NCBI GenBank assembly: GCA_028583685.1
Contig: JAMXIF010001119.1
Location: 3,521,097 to 3,585,096, forward strand
Reading direction: 5' to 3'
DNA: 64,000 nt
From: Petaurus breviceps papuanus
Lineage: Eukaryota; Chordata; Mammalia; Diprotodontia; Petauridae
Shown: positions 30,591 through 45,500 of the stretch, in pieces
Layout of the letters: the number at the start of each line of letters is the position of its first letter
How positions within the stretch are numbered: position 1 is the first letter of the stretch
Position numbers and translations under genes: made by a program
The notes under the pieces: generated by a model
Told to the model about the DNA's origin: nothing
Seen by the model: only the letters and a program-made list of their open reading frames with translations
The model's database searches: none

Positions 30591-33500
30591 ACCAACTTTC
30601 TAGTAGGGCAAGCTGGATTTCTATATCCTAGTGCTGTATATCTTATTTTCCAGTTGCATGTAAAAACCAATTTTTTAAAACATTTATTTTAAATCTTTTA
30701 ATTCCAGATCCTTTCCTTCCTTCGGTCCTCACCCACCCCCACTGGAAAGACAAATAATTCAATATAGGTTGTACATGTGTAGTTACGCAAAACATGTCCA
30801 TAGTAGTTATATTGTGGAAGACTAACTATATTTTCCTCCCTTCTAAATGGCCCCCCACTTATTCTATTTTGACCCTGTCCCTTTTCAAAAGTGTTTGCTT
30901 CTAACTACCCTCTCCCCCAATCTGCCGTCCCTTCTATTATCCCTCCTCTCATCCCCTTCCCCCCTACCTTCCTGTAGGGTAAGATACCCAATTGAGTGTG
31001 TATGTTATTCCCTCCTTAAGCCAAATTCAATTAGAGTAAGGTTGACCCATTCCCTTTCACCTTCCTGCTCTTCCCCTCCATTATAACAGTTTTCTCTTGA
31101 CTCTTGACTATATGAGATAATTTACCCTATTCTATCTCTCCCTTTCTCCTTCTCCCATTATATTCCTCTCTCACCTCTTAATTTTTTTTTCAAATGCTTT
31201 AACTTCTAATTTACATCATTCATTTCTGCCAGATTTTGAGTTACAAATTTTCTCCCCGTTTTTCCCCTACCCACTGCCCCAAAATAGCAGTCCCACAGGA
31301 TATACCCTCCTCCAATCTGCTTTCTCCCATATTTTCTCCTATACCTCTTTCGACTTTTCCAGTGGATCTCTATGCCCCAGTGCCAGTATATCTTATTTCC
31401 CAATTACATGTAATATAGTATTAATAATAGTATATATACATATTTAAACATTTGGTTTTAAAACTTTGAATTCCAGATTCATTCCCTTATAGGTTGTGCA
31501 TGTGTGGCTAATGCAAAACAATAACATAGTAGATACATTGTAAAAGACTGACTATATTTCCCTCCCTCCTATCCCACCTCCCATTTATTTGTTCTATTCT
31601 CTACTTCGATCCCATCCCTTTTCAAAAGTGGGTGCTTCCAACTTCCCTCCCCCCAGCCTGCCCTCCCTTCCATCATCCCCCCTCTCATCCCCTTCCCCCC
31701 ACTCTCCTATAGGGTGAGATAACCTATTTAGTGTGTATTTCATTCCCTCCTCAAGCCAAATTCAATGGGAATAAGGTTGACCCACTCCCTTTTGCCTTCC
31801 TATTCTTCCCCTCCATTGTAAACCATTTCCCCTTGCCTCTTCTATATGATAGTTTACCCCATTCTGTCTCTCCCCATCTTCTCTCACCTCTTAATTTCAC
31901 CTTTTAAGTATCATCCCTTCCTGTTAAATTGGTCCTGTGCCCTCTATCTATGTATGTTTGTAAACATCTGCCCATATACCCTCATATACAGACATATATA
32001 TTTCTAGTCCCTTCAACTATTGAGAAAGGTTTCATAAGTTACAATTATTGTTTTTCCATGTAGGAATGTTAATAGTTCGACTTTGATAAGTTCCTTATGA
32101 TTTCTTTTCCCTGTTTACCTTCTCATGCTTCTCTTGCTTCTTGTATCTGAATGTCAAATTTTCTATTCAACTCTGGTTTTTTCATCAAGAATTCTTGAAA
32201 GTCCTCTATTCCACTGACTGACCATATTTTCCCCTGAAACATGATACTCAGTTTTGCTGGGTAGGTGATTCTTGGTTTTAATCCCAGCTCCTTTGACCTC
32301 TGGAATATCATATTCCAAGCCCTCATCCAGAATATCATATTCTGATCCCTCAGTGTAGAAGCTGCCCGATCCTGGGTTATCCTGATTGTGTTTCCACAAT
32401 ATTCAAATTGTTTCTTTCTGGCTGCTTGTGATATCCTCTCCTTAATCTGGGAATTCTGAAACCTGGCTATAATATTCCTAGGAGTTTTCTTTTTGGGATC
32501 TTTTTCAGGAGGTGATCAGTGGATTCTTTGAACCTCTATTTTGCCCTCTGGTTCTAAAACATCAGGGCAGTTTTCTTTGAGAACTTCCTGGAGGATGATT
32601 TATAGGTTCTTACTTTGATTATGGCTTTCAGGTAGTCCAATCTATTTTCCAGGTCAGTGTTTTTTCCAATGAGATATTTCACATTGCCTTCTATTCTTTA
32701 ATTTGTTTGGATTTGTTTAACAGCATCTTGATTTCTCATAAAGTCATTAGCTTCCATTTACTCCAATACAATTTTGAAGGAATGATTTTCTTCAATGAGT
32801 TTTTGAAATTCCTTTTCCATCTGGACAATTCAGCTTTTTAAGACTGACTTTTTTTCTCCTCACTGACTTTTTGGGCCTCTTTTGCCATTTATTTTTTAAG
32901 GTGTTATTTTCTTCAGTATTTTTTGGGGGGGTCTCCTTTAGCAGGCTCTTGACTTGCTTTTCATGATTTTCTTACATCACTCTCATTTCTATTCCCAATT
33001 TTTCCTCCACTTCTCTTACTTGATTTTCAAAATCCTTTTTGAGCTCTTCCATAGCCTGTGACCAATTCATATTTTTCTTGGAAGCTTTTGATGCAGGAGT
33101 TCTGACTTTGTCTTCTTCTGTTTCCATGTTTTGATCCTTTTTGACCCCAAAAAGGATTCCATGGTTTGCTTGCGCTTCCTCTGCTTGCTCATCTTGCCAG
33201 CCAATTACTTGGCTTTTGACCTCTTTGCCACAGTAGAACTCCGATTCCAGAGTGGAGAGAGCTGTGTCCCAAATTGCTGGGGTTTTTGTAGTTGTCAGAA
33301 CTGTTGTCAGAACTATGAGGAGGGTGCCCTCTCTACAGCCACCACAAGCTCTGGCACACTGGTGTTTTTCACCCCAGGACCACAACCCAAGACTGTGACC
33401 CAGATCCAAGCAGGTCAAAGTAAGAGCAATTAACCTCTGAATGGTTGCTTGGTCCCCCTATGATCTGCAGGCCAGGAGCTTCAGAAGCATCTGGTAGCCA

Positions 33501-36500
33501 CCATCATGCCTCCACCATGTCTTGCCCCACCAGGGGCAGGGGCCAGACCATGCTCTTCTCTCACCCAGTTCCAACAGAGTTCCCTAGTGACCTTTTACTT
33601 TCTCTTTGGCGTTTATGGATTGAGAAGTCTGGAAACTACCACAACTACCAGTGATTCACTCTGCTGAAATGTGCTCTGGCTGGTCTGGGCTGCTGGTTGG
33701 GGGCACCCCAAGTCTGGGCCCACGTAGCTCAGGCAGGATTGTAATCGGCTCACGTGGGACTGTGCTCGGCTCCCAGCCCGGTGCGATAGACCCTTCCTCT
33801 TGGCCTGTCAGGCTGCCTGCAGCAGGAGATTTGTTTCTCTCTGTCACTTTGTGGGTTCTGTAGCTCTAAAATTTGTTTAGAGCCATATTTTACAGGTATT
33901 GGAGGTGGTTGGTTCAGGAGTTTAAGGAAGTTCCTGCTTTTATTCTGCCATCTTGGCTCTGCCCCCATCTATGACTTTTATTAGAGCTATGTTTCAACTT
34001 TTTCTGTTTGTTTTTTCACATTCTTTCTACTATATAAAAAAGGCTGACTTTTTTTGGGTGGAAATCTGAAAAATGTCTCTTTATCTCTATTTATTCTGAA
34101 ACATTTAGATAAGAAGATTCACTGGGTTGATTTTGACATATACATATATGTGTGTATGTATGTATGTATAAATAAACATTTCATAGAAGAATTCTCAATA
34201 TTTCACTTAGGAAGAAACCAGACACTTCTTAAAGTAAGTTTGTAATATAACTGTGATACAGTCAAGGAAAAGGATTAATTAGATGAACAGTTTTAGGGCT
34301 TTATAGTTCTAATTAAGTCTCCTTCCAATCACTTAGTTCTTAATTTTTTTTTTTATTAAATTTTATTTTTCAATTAACAAGCATTCATTTTCTCTCCTTT
34401 ATTTACATCTCTCCTCCCTTTCAAACAAAACCAAAAAACCCAAATCCTTGTAATACATATGGATAATTCAGTAAAACAAATTTTCATATTGGCCTTATCT
34501 AAAAATTTAATCACTCTTCATTTGGAGAGATTTTCTATTTGAGTCCTCTTAAAAGAAAAAGGTCAAGTTCTTCATTCCTTCACTTAGCAAATAGTTCTTG
34601 AGTGCCTACATATGTACAGATTCTTAAATTTGTTACAATGATATTATGTGCTTCCATTAAATTATTAAAATGAACTATTTTAAAATATGTTTGCACAATC
34701 TGTGTTTTCAAATAGTGGTGGTACTAGTATAGCTATCCTACCTCCTAAATTTATAAACAACAAGAAAGAAAACCCTTTCTCTTAAAGAAAGAAGAAGGCC
34801 ATACATACCATGTAATGTTTAATTTTCTGCAAAATGTCATCATTGGTCATGATGAGTTCTTTTGCTGTTGTGCCATCTGCTATGTTGGCTAATATACATA
34901 ATGTCTGGAGGAATAAAGAACAGTTATTTGAATAATTAAACTTTTAAAACAATTTTGATACTTCATGATTTGAACTTTCATAGATTTTCTTCCTCCAAAT
35001 GTAGAACTTTCCTTTTTTTTTTTTTTGAGGGGGGAAAGCAAGGCAATTGGGATTAAGTGACTTGCCCAGGGTCAAACAGCTAGTAAGTGTGTCAAGTGTC
35101 TGAGGCTGGATTTGAACTCAGGTCCTCCTGACTCCAGGGCTGGTGCTCTATTCACTGAGCCACTTAGCTGCCCCACAAATGTAGAACTTTCTTGTCTTTG
35201 ACACTGAACCACAATAAACAAAAAATGTTTTAGACTAAAGAAATTTGAAAAACCCGTGGTGCTCTGTTCACGTAGAAACTAAAATAAAATTTTAAATCAC
35301 CAGTTCTATATATTTCACATTATCACAATGTAAAAGAAAAATATAATTTATCATGTTACTGTGAAGACAAAATTTGCCTTAAAACCCCATTTTTCCTATG
35401 ACTTGATAAGTAGCTTTTAAAGTAATAATTTTAGTACAACAATGAGCTTTAAAGGGGAACCCTATGTGATATTTTTAGTGACTACCACAAAAATGCTTTA
35501 AGTACTTTATTGTTATTAATATGTTCTATTTCTATAGGAACCATTTACATTGGCCCACTGTGGCTTAATTTCACAAGGAGGAGATGAGGAAGGGAGCCCA
35601 GTCACTTCTTTATCAGTAAAGTAATTTCTCTGAAGGTCTTTTATCCCCTGATAGCTGATAGATGTTGTATTCAATGATCCTGACCAGGCTTCTCAGAGTC
35701 TTTAGAAAGCTTCTCTACTTTCTGGTAGATCAAGTATCTGCCTTGTCCCCCAGCTATATTAGGGATGCCTCTTGGAGGCTCTAATAATTTTCCTGATCCT
35801 TGGAGAGGGTATGTATGGGCATCCCTAACATGGGGTAGGGGATGACAGGGCACAGACCCTATGTCCATCCTTCCATCCACTTCGCATAAAAGCTCATAGC
35901 TTTTACAACACAAGCATATACTATTCTGCATGTTATTATAATGGTGAATCTGCACCATCCTCCCAAGATCGAAAATCCAAAGAGAGCAGAGAATATGTCT
36001 TACTTATCTTTATGTCTCCCTCACCTTAACTCCCAGAGCACAATGCTTTGTATAAGGAAGGGTCTTAAAAAGTGGCTGCTGAATTGAAGCGAATCAGCTA
36101 GGAACGTCCGAGGCTATGCGCTAAAAGCCTTTTGATGTCTCTGTTGGTACAAGGCTGAAGTGATTCTCTCACATAACAGCTGAACATAGTAATTCCAGCT
36201 TTGTGGAATAACTGAAATCACACATCCTTTCCTCCATATTTTATTCCACACATTCCCATTCATTTCACCTTTTCTTTCTCTAGCTATAGAATAAAGTAAT
36301 AGTAATTTTTTTGTCATCAGGAGGCTGGCCAACAGGTGGATTTTTTTTCAGTCACAGAGACTCACGAAGATAATCAACTACAGTGTGAAGAGGTTGTAAT
36401 TCATTTTAGGACAGGGAACGTTCCCATTGATGAAATTACTAGTTTTCAAAAATGTTCTGTCCCAGGAACTTAAAATTCCCAGGACACAAAAAGGAGTTTT

Positions 36501-39500
36501 AATTAAGAAGGACTTTAAAGGAATCTATATCAGATATCTTTTCGGGGGGGGGGGGGGCATCCAGGTGGTGCAGTGGATAGAGCATTGGGCCAGGAGTCAG
36601 GGGAAGACAAATTCACATATGACCTCAGACACTGCTTGGGGAAGTCACTTAATTCCTTTGCCTCAGTATCCTTAACAGTAAAATGGGAATAATAATAGCA
36701 CTGATCTCACAGGGTTATTATGAGGATCAAGAGAGAATCAAGAGATCAAGAAATAATATGTAAAGTACTTATACAGTACCCAGTATACAGTAAGTTCTAC
36801 ATAAATGCTTCTTCCTTTCCCCTTCCCTTTTTAGTGAATGAAAATGATGGGAGGTGCAACTTTGTGCCTTTTGACTAGTAATAAGGAAGGCATTTCAAGG
36901 CCCTGTGGGAAGGTGAATGATAATGAAGAAACAAACAAATATCCAGAAGGTCTAAAAAGAGCTAGAGAGTAAATTTCTTGTCCCTTCATTCTGCTTTACC
37001 TATAATTGCAGATGACACCTGGCTATCCCTACTAGCACTCATAAAAGACAAGGATGCCAATAAATCCTGGGGATGCTCTCCTCCCCAGAAGACCAACTAA
37101 AGCTATTTAAAGATATGAGCATGGCAGAAATGGTTGAGAATACAGATTTTATTTTGTTGAAATTTATTTTGTTGACAAATAGTTAAATACTCAACTATTT
37201 GTTTGAAATGGATCACTCAAAAATTAATGATTACATTGGGCAGGAAGAGTTGAAAACTGGGAATGACTGAACAAGTTGTGGTATATGCATGTAATGGAAT
37301 ACTATTGTCTTATAAGGAGGTGGACTTCAGAGAAATCTGGAAAGACTTATATGAACCAATGCTGAGTGAAGTGAGCAGAACCAGGAGAACATTGTACACA
37401 GTAATAACCACATTATCTGGTGACTGACTTTGATAGACTTAGCTCTTCTCAGCAAAGCAAGGATCTAAGAAAACTCCAAAAGACTCATGATGGAAAATGC
37501 TACCCACATCCAAAGAAAGAACTTTGGGGTCCAAATGCAGATGAAAGCATACTATTTGCTCTCTTTTTCTTTTCTTGTTTTGTTTTTTCTTTCTCATGGA
37601 TCCTTCCATTAGTTCTAATTCTTTTTTACATCATGACTAATGTGAAAATGTATTTAATATGAAATGTATAAGTAGAGCCTATCAGATTGCAGAAAATTTA
37701 AAACTCAAAATCTTATGGAAGTGAATGATGAACACTAGAATTAAATTAAGTATTAAAAAAATAAAATGAAAAAACTCTAGTAATCCCCTAAGACACTAAA
37801 AAAATTGAAAGCAATTTATATATACATATACACATATAGGTATGTACCTATACACATATATATGTCATATATGTGTATGCACATGTGTATGTATATAAGA
37901 GTTGACAGATGTCTGATTTATGTGGGACAGCCCAATATTTTAGTGCTTTATCCTATGACTGACAATTTGGAACACATACTGGCCATTTGGGGATCCTCAT
38001 CAGACACAACTATCCACGATGACTGGCATAAAATACCCCATCCGTTCCCCCTCTGCTTCCATTCTCCTGAACTAACCTCAGTCAGAACATGTCCTGTATT
38101 TAAGACTAAAACCTGGCAATACTAGTCATTTATGAAAGCAAAGTAAAAATTACTTACTTAAAAAAAAAAAACAACCCAAAAACTGTTTCTCCCAGTCCTC
38201 CTCTTCCCTCATGTTACAAGAGAAAGATTCAGAACAGCAAGGTTTATAAGAACTCCACCCACCAAGATGCAAGCAGGCAAAAATGACAATCACAGGTGGT
38301 AATCTAGTCCGGTTCTATTTTCTTTCAAGTTTTAATGCATATAAAAGAAAGAGAAATTGAAGAAGAGAGATGGTAAAGGAAAGTGAAGCAGAACAGTGTT
38401 ATTATGTAAAAGAGTTTGAGTAACTTAAAACAAAATGTATATGCTCTTTCCCCTCATCCTACAGGAATACCCAGGAAGACCCAGAACAGCAAGCAGACAT
38501 GGTCAGTACCAAGGGAAATACATGAAGCATCCTTATCTATGGATGGTTTAAGGTTCTTCTATCTTAAGTTATCTATAGTCAAATTATGAAAAAGATACTG
38601 AACACTTGATATGCTTGTTAGAGATAGGCCATCTTTCTAATAGCTAAAACAAGACAAAGGAATTTTTAAACAAAATTTTTTGAATAGGATAAGAAAATTT
38701 TTATTTATGTTGTCTTGGATGCTATTATTTCCTAAAGGCATTATAACACAGAAATACATGCTTAGACTTCAGCATGGCAAATTTCAGATATATTTTTCCT
38801 CCAAGATGGACACAGTTCAGACTATAAAGTATCTTATGAAGATGACACTATTTTGGGAAAAGGTAAGCAAATGCTATGGCCAATGTGGCATTAAAGCTTG
38901 GGACCACTAATAAAATCCACAAGTAAATAAAATTTTATACTTCAATACTATTAGAAAGGAAGATCAGGAATTATGTCCAGTTGAAAAATCATACACATAT
39001 GCATACCAATGGCCTGAAATGTGTACACTGATGGTTCAGAATTAATGTAACTCTAACATGTTTTGGTCTGGTTGGTACTTCCAATGGAAGTGGGAATGAA
39101 ATAACAATCTTCTATGGAAAGCAGTTTCCTTCAATGATGCCATTTTCCCCCTACTAAACAAAAGGACAATGCAACGAATCTAACCAAGATTGTAGCCCAA
39201 ATCTGCAGAATACACAAGAGTTTCTCTCATTACTTTCTTTCCTTCACTAAGAAAAGAGACCAGGCAGATAATTCTGCAGAGGAAAGAAACTCCTCAGTCC
39301 AGAACTTCAGTTATGTACAACTTGGGACAAAATATCTCACACAAACCATGAAAATTCCAGATGCTAGAGCTGACCAGAGCAGAAGTCAGATGTCTCTTTA
39401 ATTAGGTTTAGTCTATTCTCTCTTTTCCTTCTCTTTGATTACAGTTTTATAGACTAATTGTTTATGTTCCCTACAGCCTCTTTCCTTTGAAAAACCTCCA

Positions 39501-42500
39501 AGAGATCTTTCTTCCCAGCCTGTGATAAGGATGAGCAGGCCCTGATACAGGTGGGCAGAAATGAAACAGAGGCTTTGGGTGGTTTGCCTAAGGTCACCTT
39601 AGTGGATAGCACTGAGGATATAATCCAGGTGTCTGGACTCTTTGTCCCTAAGAGCATATGCCTTTATTAATATGTGGAAATATTTACAGAGAGAAATGAA
39701 GCAATCAGAGAAAGACCTCAGGAATAAGTCACCCAACAAAATCAATTATGATCTCAGCTATAAGAATAATGAGGACTCAACAGATTCTGAGTTGGAGAAG
39801 ACAAAATGTTGCAGACTTCTCTCCTGAAGAACTAAAGAACTGAGTGTGCTTTGATTTAAGTCAAAATTAGCATAAAAAAATGAAAACCTGACAGTCAGTG
39901 AGAAGGTATTTCCAATGTTGTTTAAGACTAGGTAGACCCAAAGCCAAGTCAAAGAGCTGAAGAATGAAAATTTTGGAGCCCCGAAGAAAAATTGAGAGCT
40001 CCAAGGTCTTAGATAAAAAGATAATCTTTTAGATGTATAGAAGAGACAGAATTAACAGAGGACATGATTCTGTTTAGGAATTATTTCCTGCCTCTGTGGG
40101 AACAGAAAACAGAAGATGATAAAAAGGGAGTATCTTTTGGAGCAGATGTATTATTTAGATAGTAAAGTGAAATTCCAATTTCAGATCATTAGGCATTTGC
40201 GGCAAAAAGATCACACTACCTTGAATCTTCTGGGCCAGGGGTAGACAAGCCAAAGTTTGTGGAGATAATGATTACAATAACGAAAAACCCAAGAGAACAG
40301 AGGATGTGGTAAAATACCATGCCACTGTAAATGCAGCTAAAGGCTCAATTGAATAAACAGCTAGTTTTCCAAGGAACCAGTCCTTAAGGTTAAACAAAAA
40401 CTTGGGAAAATGAGGCACTATCTGAAAACACAGGTGAAAAATAAGGAGCACTTGATATAAAATAATGAGGTGCATCTTGGACTACAAATAAGGCATAACA
40501 TTTAAACTGTCAGCATTATTCCTCCAAAAGATACTAACCATATGCTTGTGTTCTAAAGTGATAAAGAATAACTGGATAGGAGTAAAGGCCACATAAAGCC
40601 ATTATCTATATGACACAACAAAGCCAGTTTTTTAAACAGACTAATTAGCCATTTCCACTTGTAATTCTTTGTTACTTCCCTGTCTTTGTTGATTTTAACC
40701 TTTTAGTTGTGAGCTGGGAGTAATAAAAGAAAATAATACAGAATTAGGAAAATAATCTGATGCATTCAAGAGGAAGCAAGAGACTGAAGAGAAAGAGTGG
40801 ATCTGGCTATTTATATCACCTGTTAATTGTCCATCCCACACCCTCACTAACCCCCCACCACCCCCCGCTGCCCCTTCTTTGCTTGTGCTATGTATGCAGT
40901 AGGGCAAACTGCTGTTATGGACTTTTCTGTTGTAGGATGTGGAAAGAAATCGCCTTCACCAGTATTCAATAGCCCTTTTCCTTCTCCTAAGGGAAGGCTG
41001 CTCCCACTCTGGCACCCCGACTACTCAAATACCTGAGCGCTGCCAAAGAGACTGACATGGAGAAAGGAAAAGAGCAAAAAAGAAAGGAAAAAAGTTATAA
41101 TAGCAAGAATAAAAAGTGACAGCATATCATATGTTGGAGCAATAAAAGTAAACAAACCTCTTTTGTTTAAACTAAACAATAAAAGTAAACTAAACCACTA
41201 AACACCAGTGAGGTTGCATCAATTTTACAAGCCAGGTTCATGTATCTCAAATTATTTTTGTCTAGCCAAAAAAGCAACAAATCTAAAGAATGAAATATGT
41301 AAACTATTATCCTTAGGCAAGAGCAAACTCTATATAGTCTGCTCAATTTGGAAAAAGCAGAAGCTGAGAAATGGCTTCCCTAACCAATTCATAATCTTTG
41401 CTGAGCACAAAAAGAATTGGGCTAATGTGTCCTAATATTGGGTATCATGAACTATAGTTAACTTAAAATTATATATATACCCATGAATACTTACACTTAG
41501 GCAATATCTACTAATTCTAGATTCATTTGCTTTTTCTCCAGCATTAAATTTGAACATAAACTTTTCCCCTGTTCTCTTTCCACCATGTAGGTAATTAACA
41601 TTTTGATCTGATATTTTTTTCAACATCTTATATTGAAAAGCCCAAGGTAGATCATCCCTGTAAAAATACAGAGGTGATGACACTGATACTGACAAGTAAC
41701 AATGAAAAATGAGAAGGTAAAATTACTCACTTGTGAGAACTGTTTTGTGATGGTGAATAGGCATGTTTCCTATCCCTGAGTGTCTGAATAGCCTGGATAT
41801 GAAAGACTGTTCCAGGTGTCAGAGTCACTAAACTGAATGGTTCTGACCTTACTGTAGGATCCAGCCTCTACTTTCAGTATTCTCTCTCTAATCCCCCTCA
41901 AAAGCCATCCATTTCCAAGTGAGCTATTCATGATTTTATGAACAACGCCCTCCTTTTGGCCACTATGCATTTGCACATATGATCTCCTTTGTTTTTTAGT
42001 GGATGTCAAATTAGAGACTTGAAATCATGCCACATGAGGATCAGCTGGGGAAAGTGAGGATTTTTAGCCACAAGAAGAGAGGATCAGGCTAGTAGTGAAT
42101 GGACATAACAGCACAACTGGTAGCAATGAGTATAAATCACAGAAAGATTAAAATAATAATTGCGGAGAGAAGCATAAGCTTCATGTAAGGAAAAAGATCC
42201 AATTAAAACTACACAAAAGTTGAATGGGCTCCTTTATGAACTTCCACTCACTAGAGGTCTTCAAGTAAAGACTAGATGATTACTTATTGGATGTTGTAGA
42301 TGGATTCTTGTTTGGCCTTAGGTTGAACCAGATGGTCTGACCATATGGCCATGGGCTGAACTAGACCGAGGTTTGCAAATGTGCATATGCTTACACATGA
42401 GTGTGTGTGCACGTACATATATGTGGGCAAACATATACACACAGATGGTCCAGACATAGTACATGGATATTTTAAACTTTTAACTTTTGTAAAATGGGGT

Positions 42501-45500
42501 TTGTAATCAAATTTACAAGCTTGATTACAAATAACAGAGATTCAGTTGTGTCCTTTTTCAACTACATCTTGCTACCCATCCAGAACTCTACCATATCAGA
42601 TGCAGAAGACTGCAGGTCATCTATTCTAAAATTCATTTCTGGATGAAAAAAATCAAGGCCCAGAGAAAGGAAACAACTCACTCAAAGTTATAAATATTTA
42701 TAGAGAAACAAGATAATTTAAGGATTGGGATAGGTGTATGGGGTCACACTGGAGGGCAATGTTCTCTATACCATTGAACCACCATCAAAGTTATCCTTAA
42801 CACAATGAATCTGAGTTTCAAAGATAACCAGAAATGAGTTTTGGACCACCATTCCCATTCACATTATTTTGAGATGATATTTTACATAGCTTCAATCTCT
42901 GGATCCTATGATATTCTATTTACCCATGTGGGTTTAATTTCTCAGTGTGTGTTCAGTACACATACCACATGACAACATACCATTCACACATCACCTCAAA
43001 CCTCTATCCCATTCCACCATGCCTAGGTAGACTCTTTTCTATTTCTCTCTCCAAAATACTAGTTAGATTCCTATTACTGCTATGCTGTAACCTTTTAGAG
43101 AACAGGGACCATGTCTTGTTTATCTCCGCATTTCCCAGTGCTTTATATACAGTAAGCACTAAATAAATTTTTTGTTGAATTGAATTAACTGGGCCAGAAT
43201 CCTTGTAGCTTTCCACTAGAAATCATCATTCAAGGACACCACTAATCCATTTACTAATAGTCTCAATATAGTTGTTCAACTAACTTTAAATATATCCAGT
43301 TACATTAATATTTAGCCCAAATTTTTACCATATTATCTACAAGGCTCTTATGGGATATTTTGACAAGAGTTTAGAACCACAGAGGTGGCTGATTCTTCAG
43401 TGGCCACCGAATCTAAACCCTACCTAGACAAGAATCTCTTCTATAGAGTTCCCAACAAATGGTCGTCGCATCTCTCTATGGAAAAATATGGAATGAAGCA
43501 GAACCCATGATCCCCTCTCCTCCCACAGGAACCCACTCTGCTTCTGGACAACTTGAATTATTAGGAGCTTTTTTTCATTATATCAATTCTAAATCTGTGT
43601 TCTTGCAATTTCTTCCCATTACTTCAAGTTCTCCTCTCTGTAGCCAAATTGAATAAATCTAGTAAGACAGACCTTAAATAATCGGAAAAAAGTTATCATG
43701 AGCTGCTCTTCTGTCCACTAACTTCTTCTCTCTGGGCTCCTAGTGTCTTCATATTGTCCTCATGTGTAGAATGTTCTCCAGTTCTCTTATCCTGGTGCCT
43801 TCCCACTGTACATAATTAAGGCTTTCTTAAAAAACATGACACTCAGAACTGAATACAGGACCCCATGTTGGTCTAAGCAGGGAACATTGTATTGGAACTA
43901 TTTTCTTTGTTCTGAACATTAGTCTGCTCTAAATGCAGCCTTAACAGCATTTAATTTTTGTTGGTTCATACAGAACTTACAATCTACAACCCCACCTCAC
44001 CACTCCCCCCATATCTTTTCATAAGATGGTCTAGCTATAGCTCTCTTATATACTTGTGAAATTGATTTTTGAACCCAATTCTGAAATGTACCTTTATTCC
44101 TATTAAATTTTATCTTATTTGATTTGCCCAATTGTTTTAGTCTGTCAAGATCTTTTTTGCATCCTATTATCCAATATATTAACTATCTCTGCCAGCTCTG
44201 TGCAGTCTGTGAATCTGATAAACGTGCTACACAAGGCTGTGATCATGCTAAGCTGTTGGCATTTGGTTTATTAAAATATGCAAACAGTATATGTGACTCA
44301 GTATTTTCTTATCTTGTTATATTACCAGCTCTACCTATGATTACTTTCTCATCCAAATTAGATGATATTAACTCCTTAAAGACTAACCTCTGGACTTCGT
44401 CATTCAAAGAGTTCCAAAAATACCTGATAGCACCATCATCTAGTCAACATCTCTTTAACTTGTCCACATATTTAACATGTGTCAAATACTTTCCTGAAAT
44501 CAAGGCACACTGTACTTACAACTAAGCCCTGAGCTACTGAACCTGACAAACATATTAAAAAATGAATGAAATTAGGTTGGTTTTTTTTTTATCGTGAATC
44601 TATTTTGATTCTTAGTGATTACTAAATTCATTTCCAAATGTTCACAAATGATTTGATTGATAGTATTTTAGAATTTTGCTACGAATCAACAACAAGTTTA
44701 CCAGTGTCTTGTTCCCACAATCCATATTTTCCCTCTTCAAAAAAGAAAATTGAGATATTTTCCCACCTCTAATCTCTTGGTACCTCTTTTTATTCTTGTG
44801 ATTTTTAAAATATTACCAGTAGTGTCTCTGAGATCACATCTCCAAGTTCCTTTTAGTATCTAATTCATCTGGTCCTGGAAATGTGAACTAATTTAAAGTG
44901 GCTGAGTACCAACTATCTTCTTCCTTACTTATCTTCAGCTACAAATGCTTCTTCATTATGTTTGTTATACACTTCCACTTAAAGATGAAGAAGAGATTAG
45001 TACATGGGAGTTTAATGACTCTGCCTTTTGTCATTTGTTAAAATTCAACAGTATGCCTGAATGATCAAACTTTTATGAGTCTATGTGCCTCAACTATGAC
45101 CAAATTAGTGACCATATAGTCCTTTTTTGTTGTCTAGTATTTTTTCATAAATTTTAGCTCATTCTGGGTGTTAGCTTTCCTGACACCATTCTTAAGAGTT
45201 TGTACTATTTCTTTCGTGCTTTCTTGGGGTTGTGACCCTTTTCAAAATCTCCTGGGAAAATATGCTCCTTTCTACAGTTGTCTCCCTCTTTCCTTTCTCA
45301 CTGACATTGTTCATAATTATGTAGCCAGGATTTCATGTTTGAGAACTTCCATGCCTTTTGAGTTCCCATATTTCCCTTCAGAGATTCTGGTTATAAGATC
45401 ATATCTCTGAAATTGTTGACATTGACTTATTAAACTATGCAAACAATATAGGTGACTCAGTGTTCCTTTACCTTGCTATTACAAACTCTCTATGATCACT

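Larger units (their letters stand above)
30399..33966 (-). mobile_element. Full-length ORF1-only LINE (HAL1-type), antisense in ARMC8 intron
   Basis: Read on -, it starts GGGGGCAGAGCCAAGATGGC, the start of marsupial L1-like 5' UTRs. It then has a 5' UTR (about 33966-33150) and an L1 ORF1-like region (about 33135-32123). No ORF2 follows: only a pyrimidine/purine-biased 3' region down to an A-rich end. The perfect 11-bp repeat atctatgactt flanks it (30388-30398 and 33967-33977), so both ends are original. HAL1 (half-L1) elements have this plan. Confidence 0.85.

Noticed and set aside
30450-30692. 80-codon frame with a poly-proline run
   Set aside because: It is produced by the poly(C) tract in a LINE 3' region.
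32972-33418. 148-codon - frame as a host gene
   Set aside because: Its second half is L1-type ORF1 coiled coil and the first half is the element's 5' UTR; the whole lies inside a LINE with target-site duplications.
38440-38505. Exon-like segment on + (cctacag, then ...catg|gtcagt)
   Set aside because: The short peptide has no recognised similarity and no partner exon on this strand; the region is an ARMC8 intron on the other strand.
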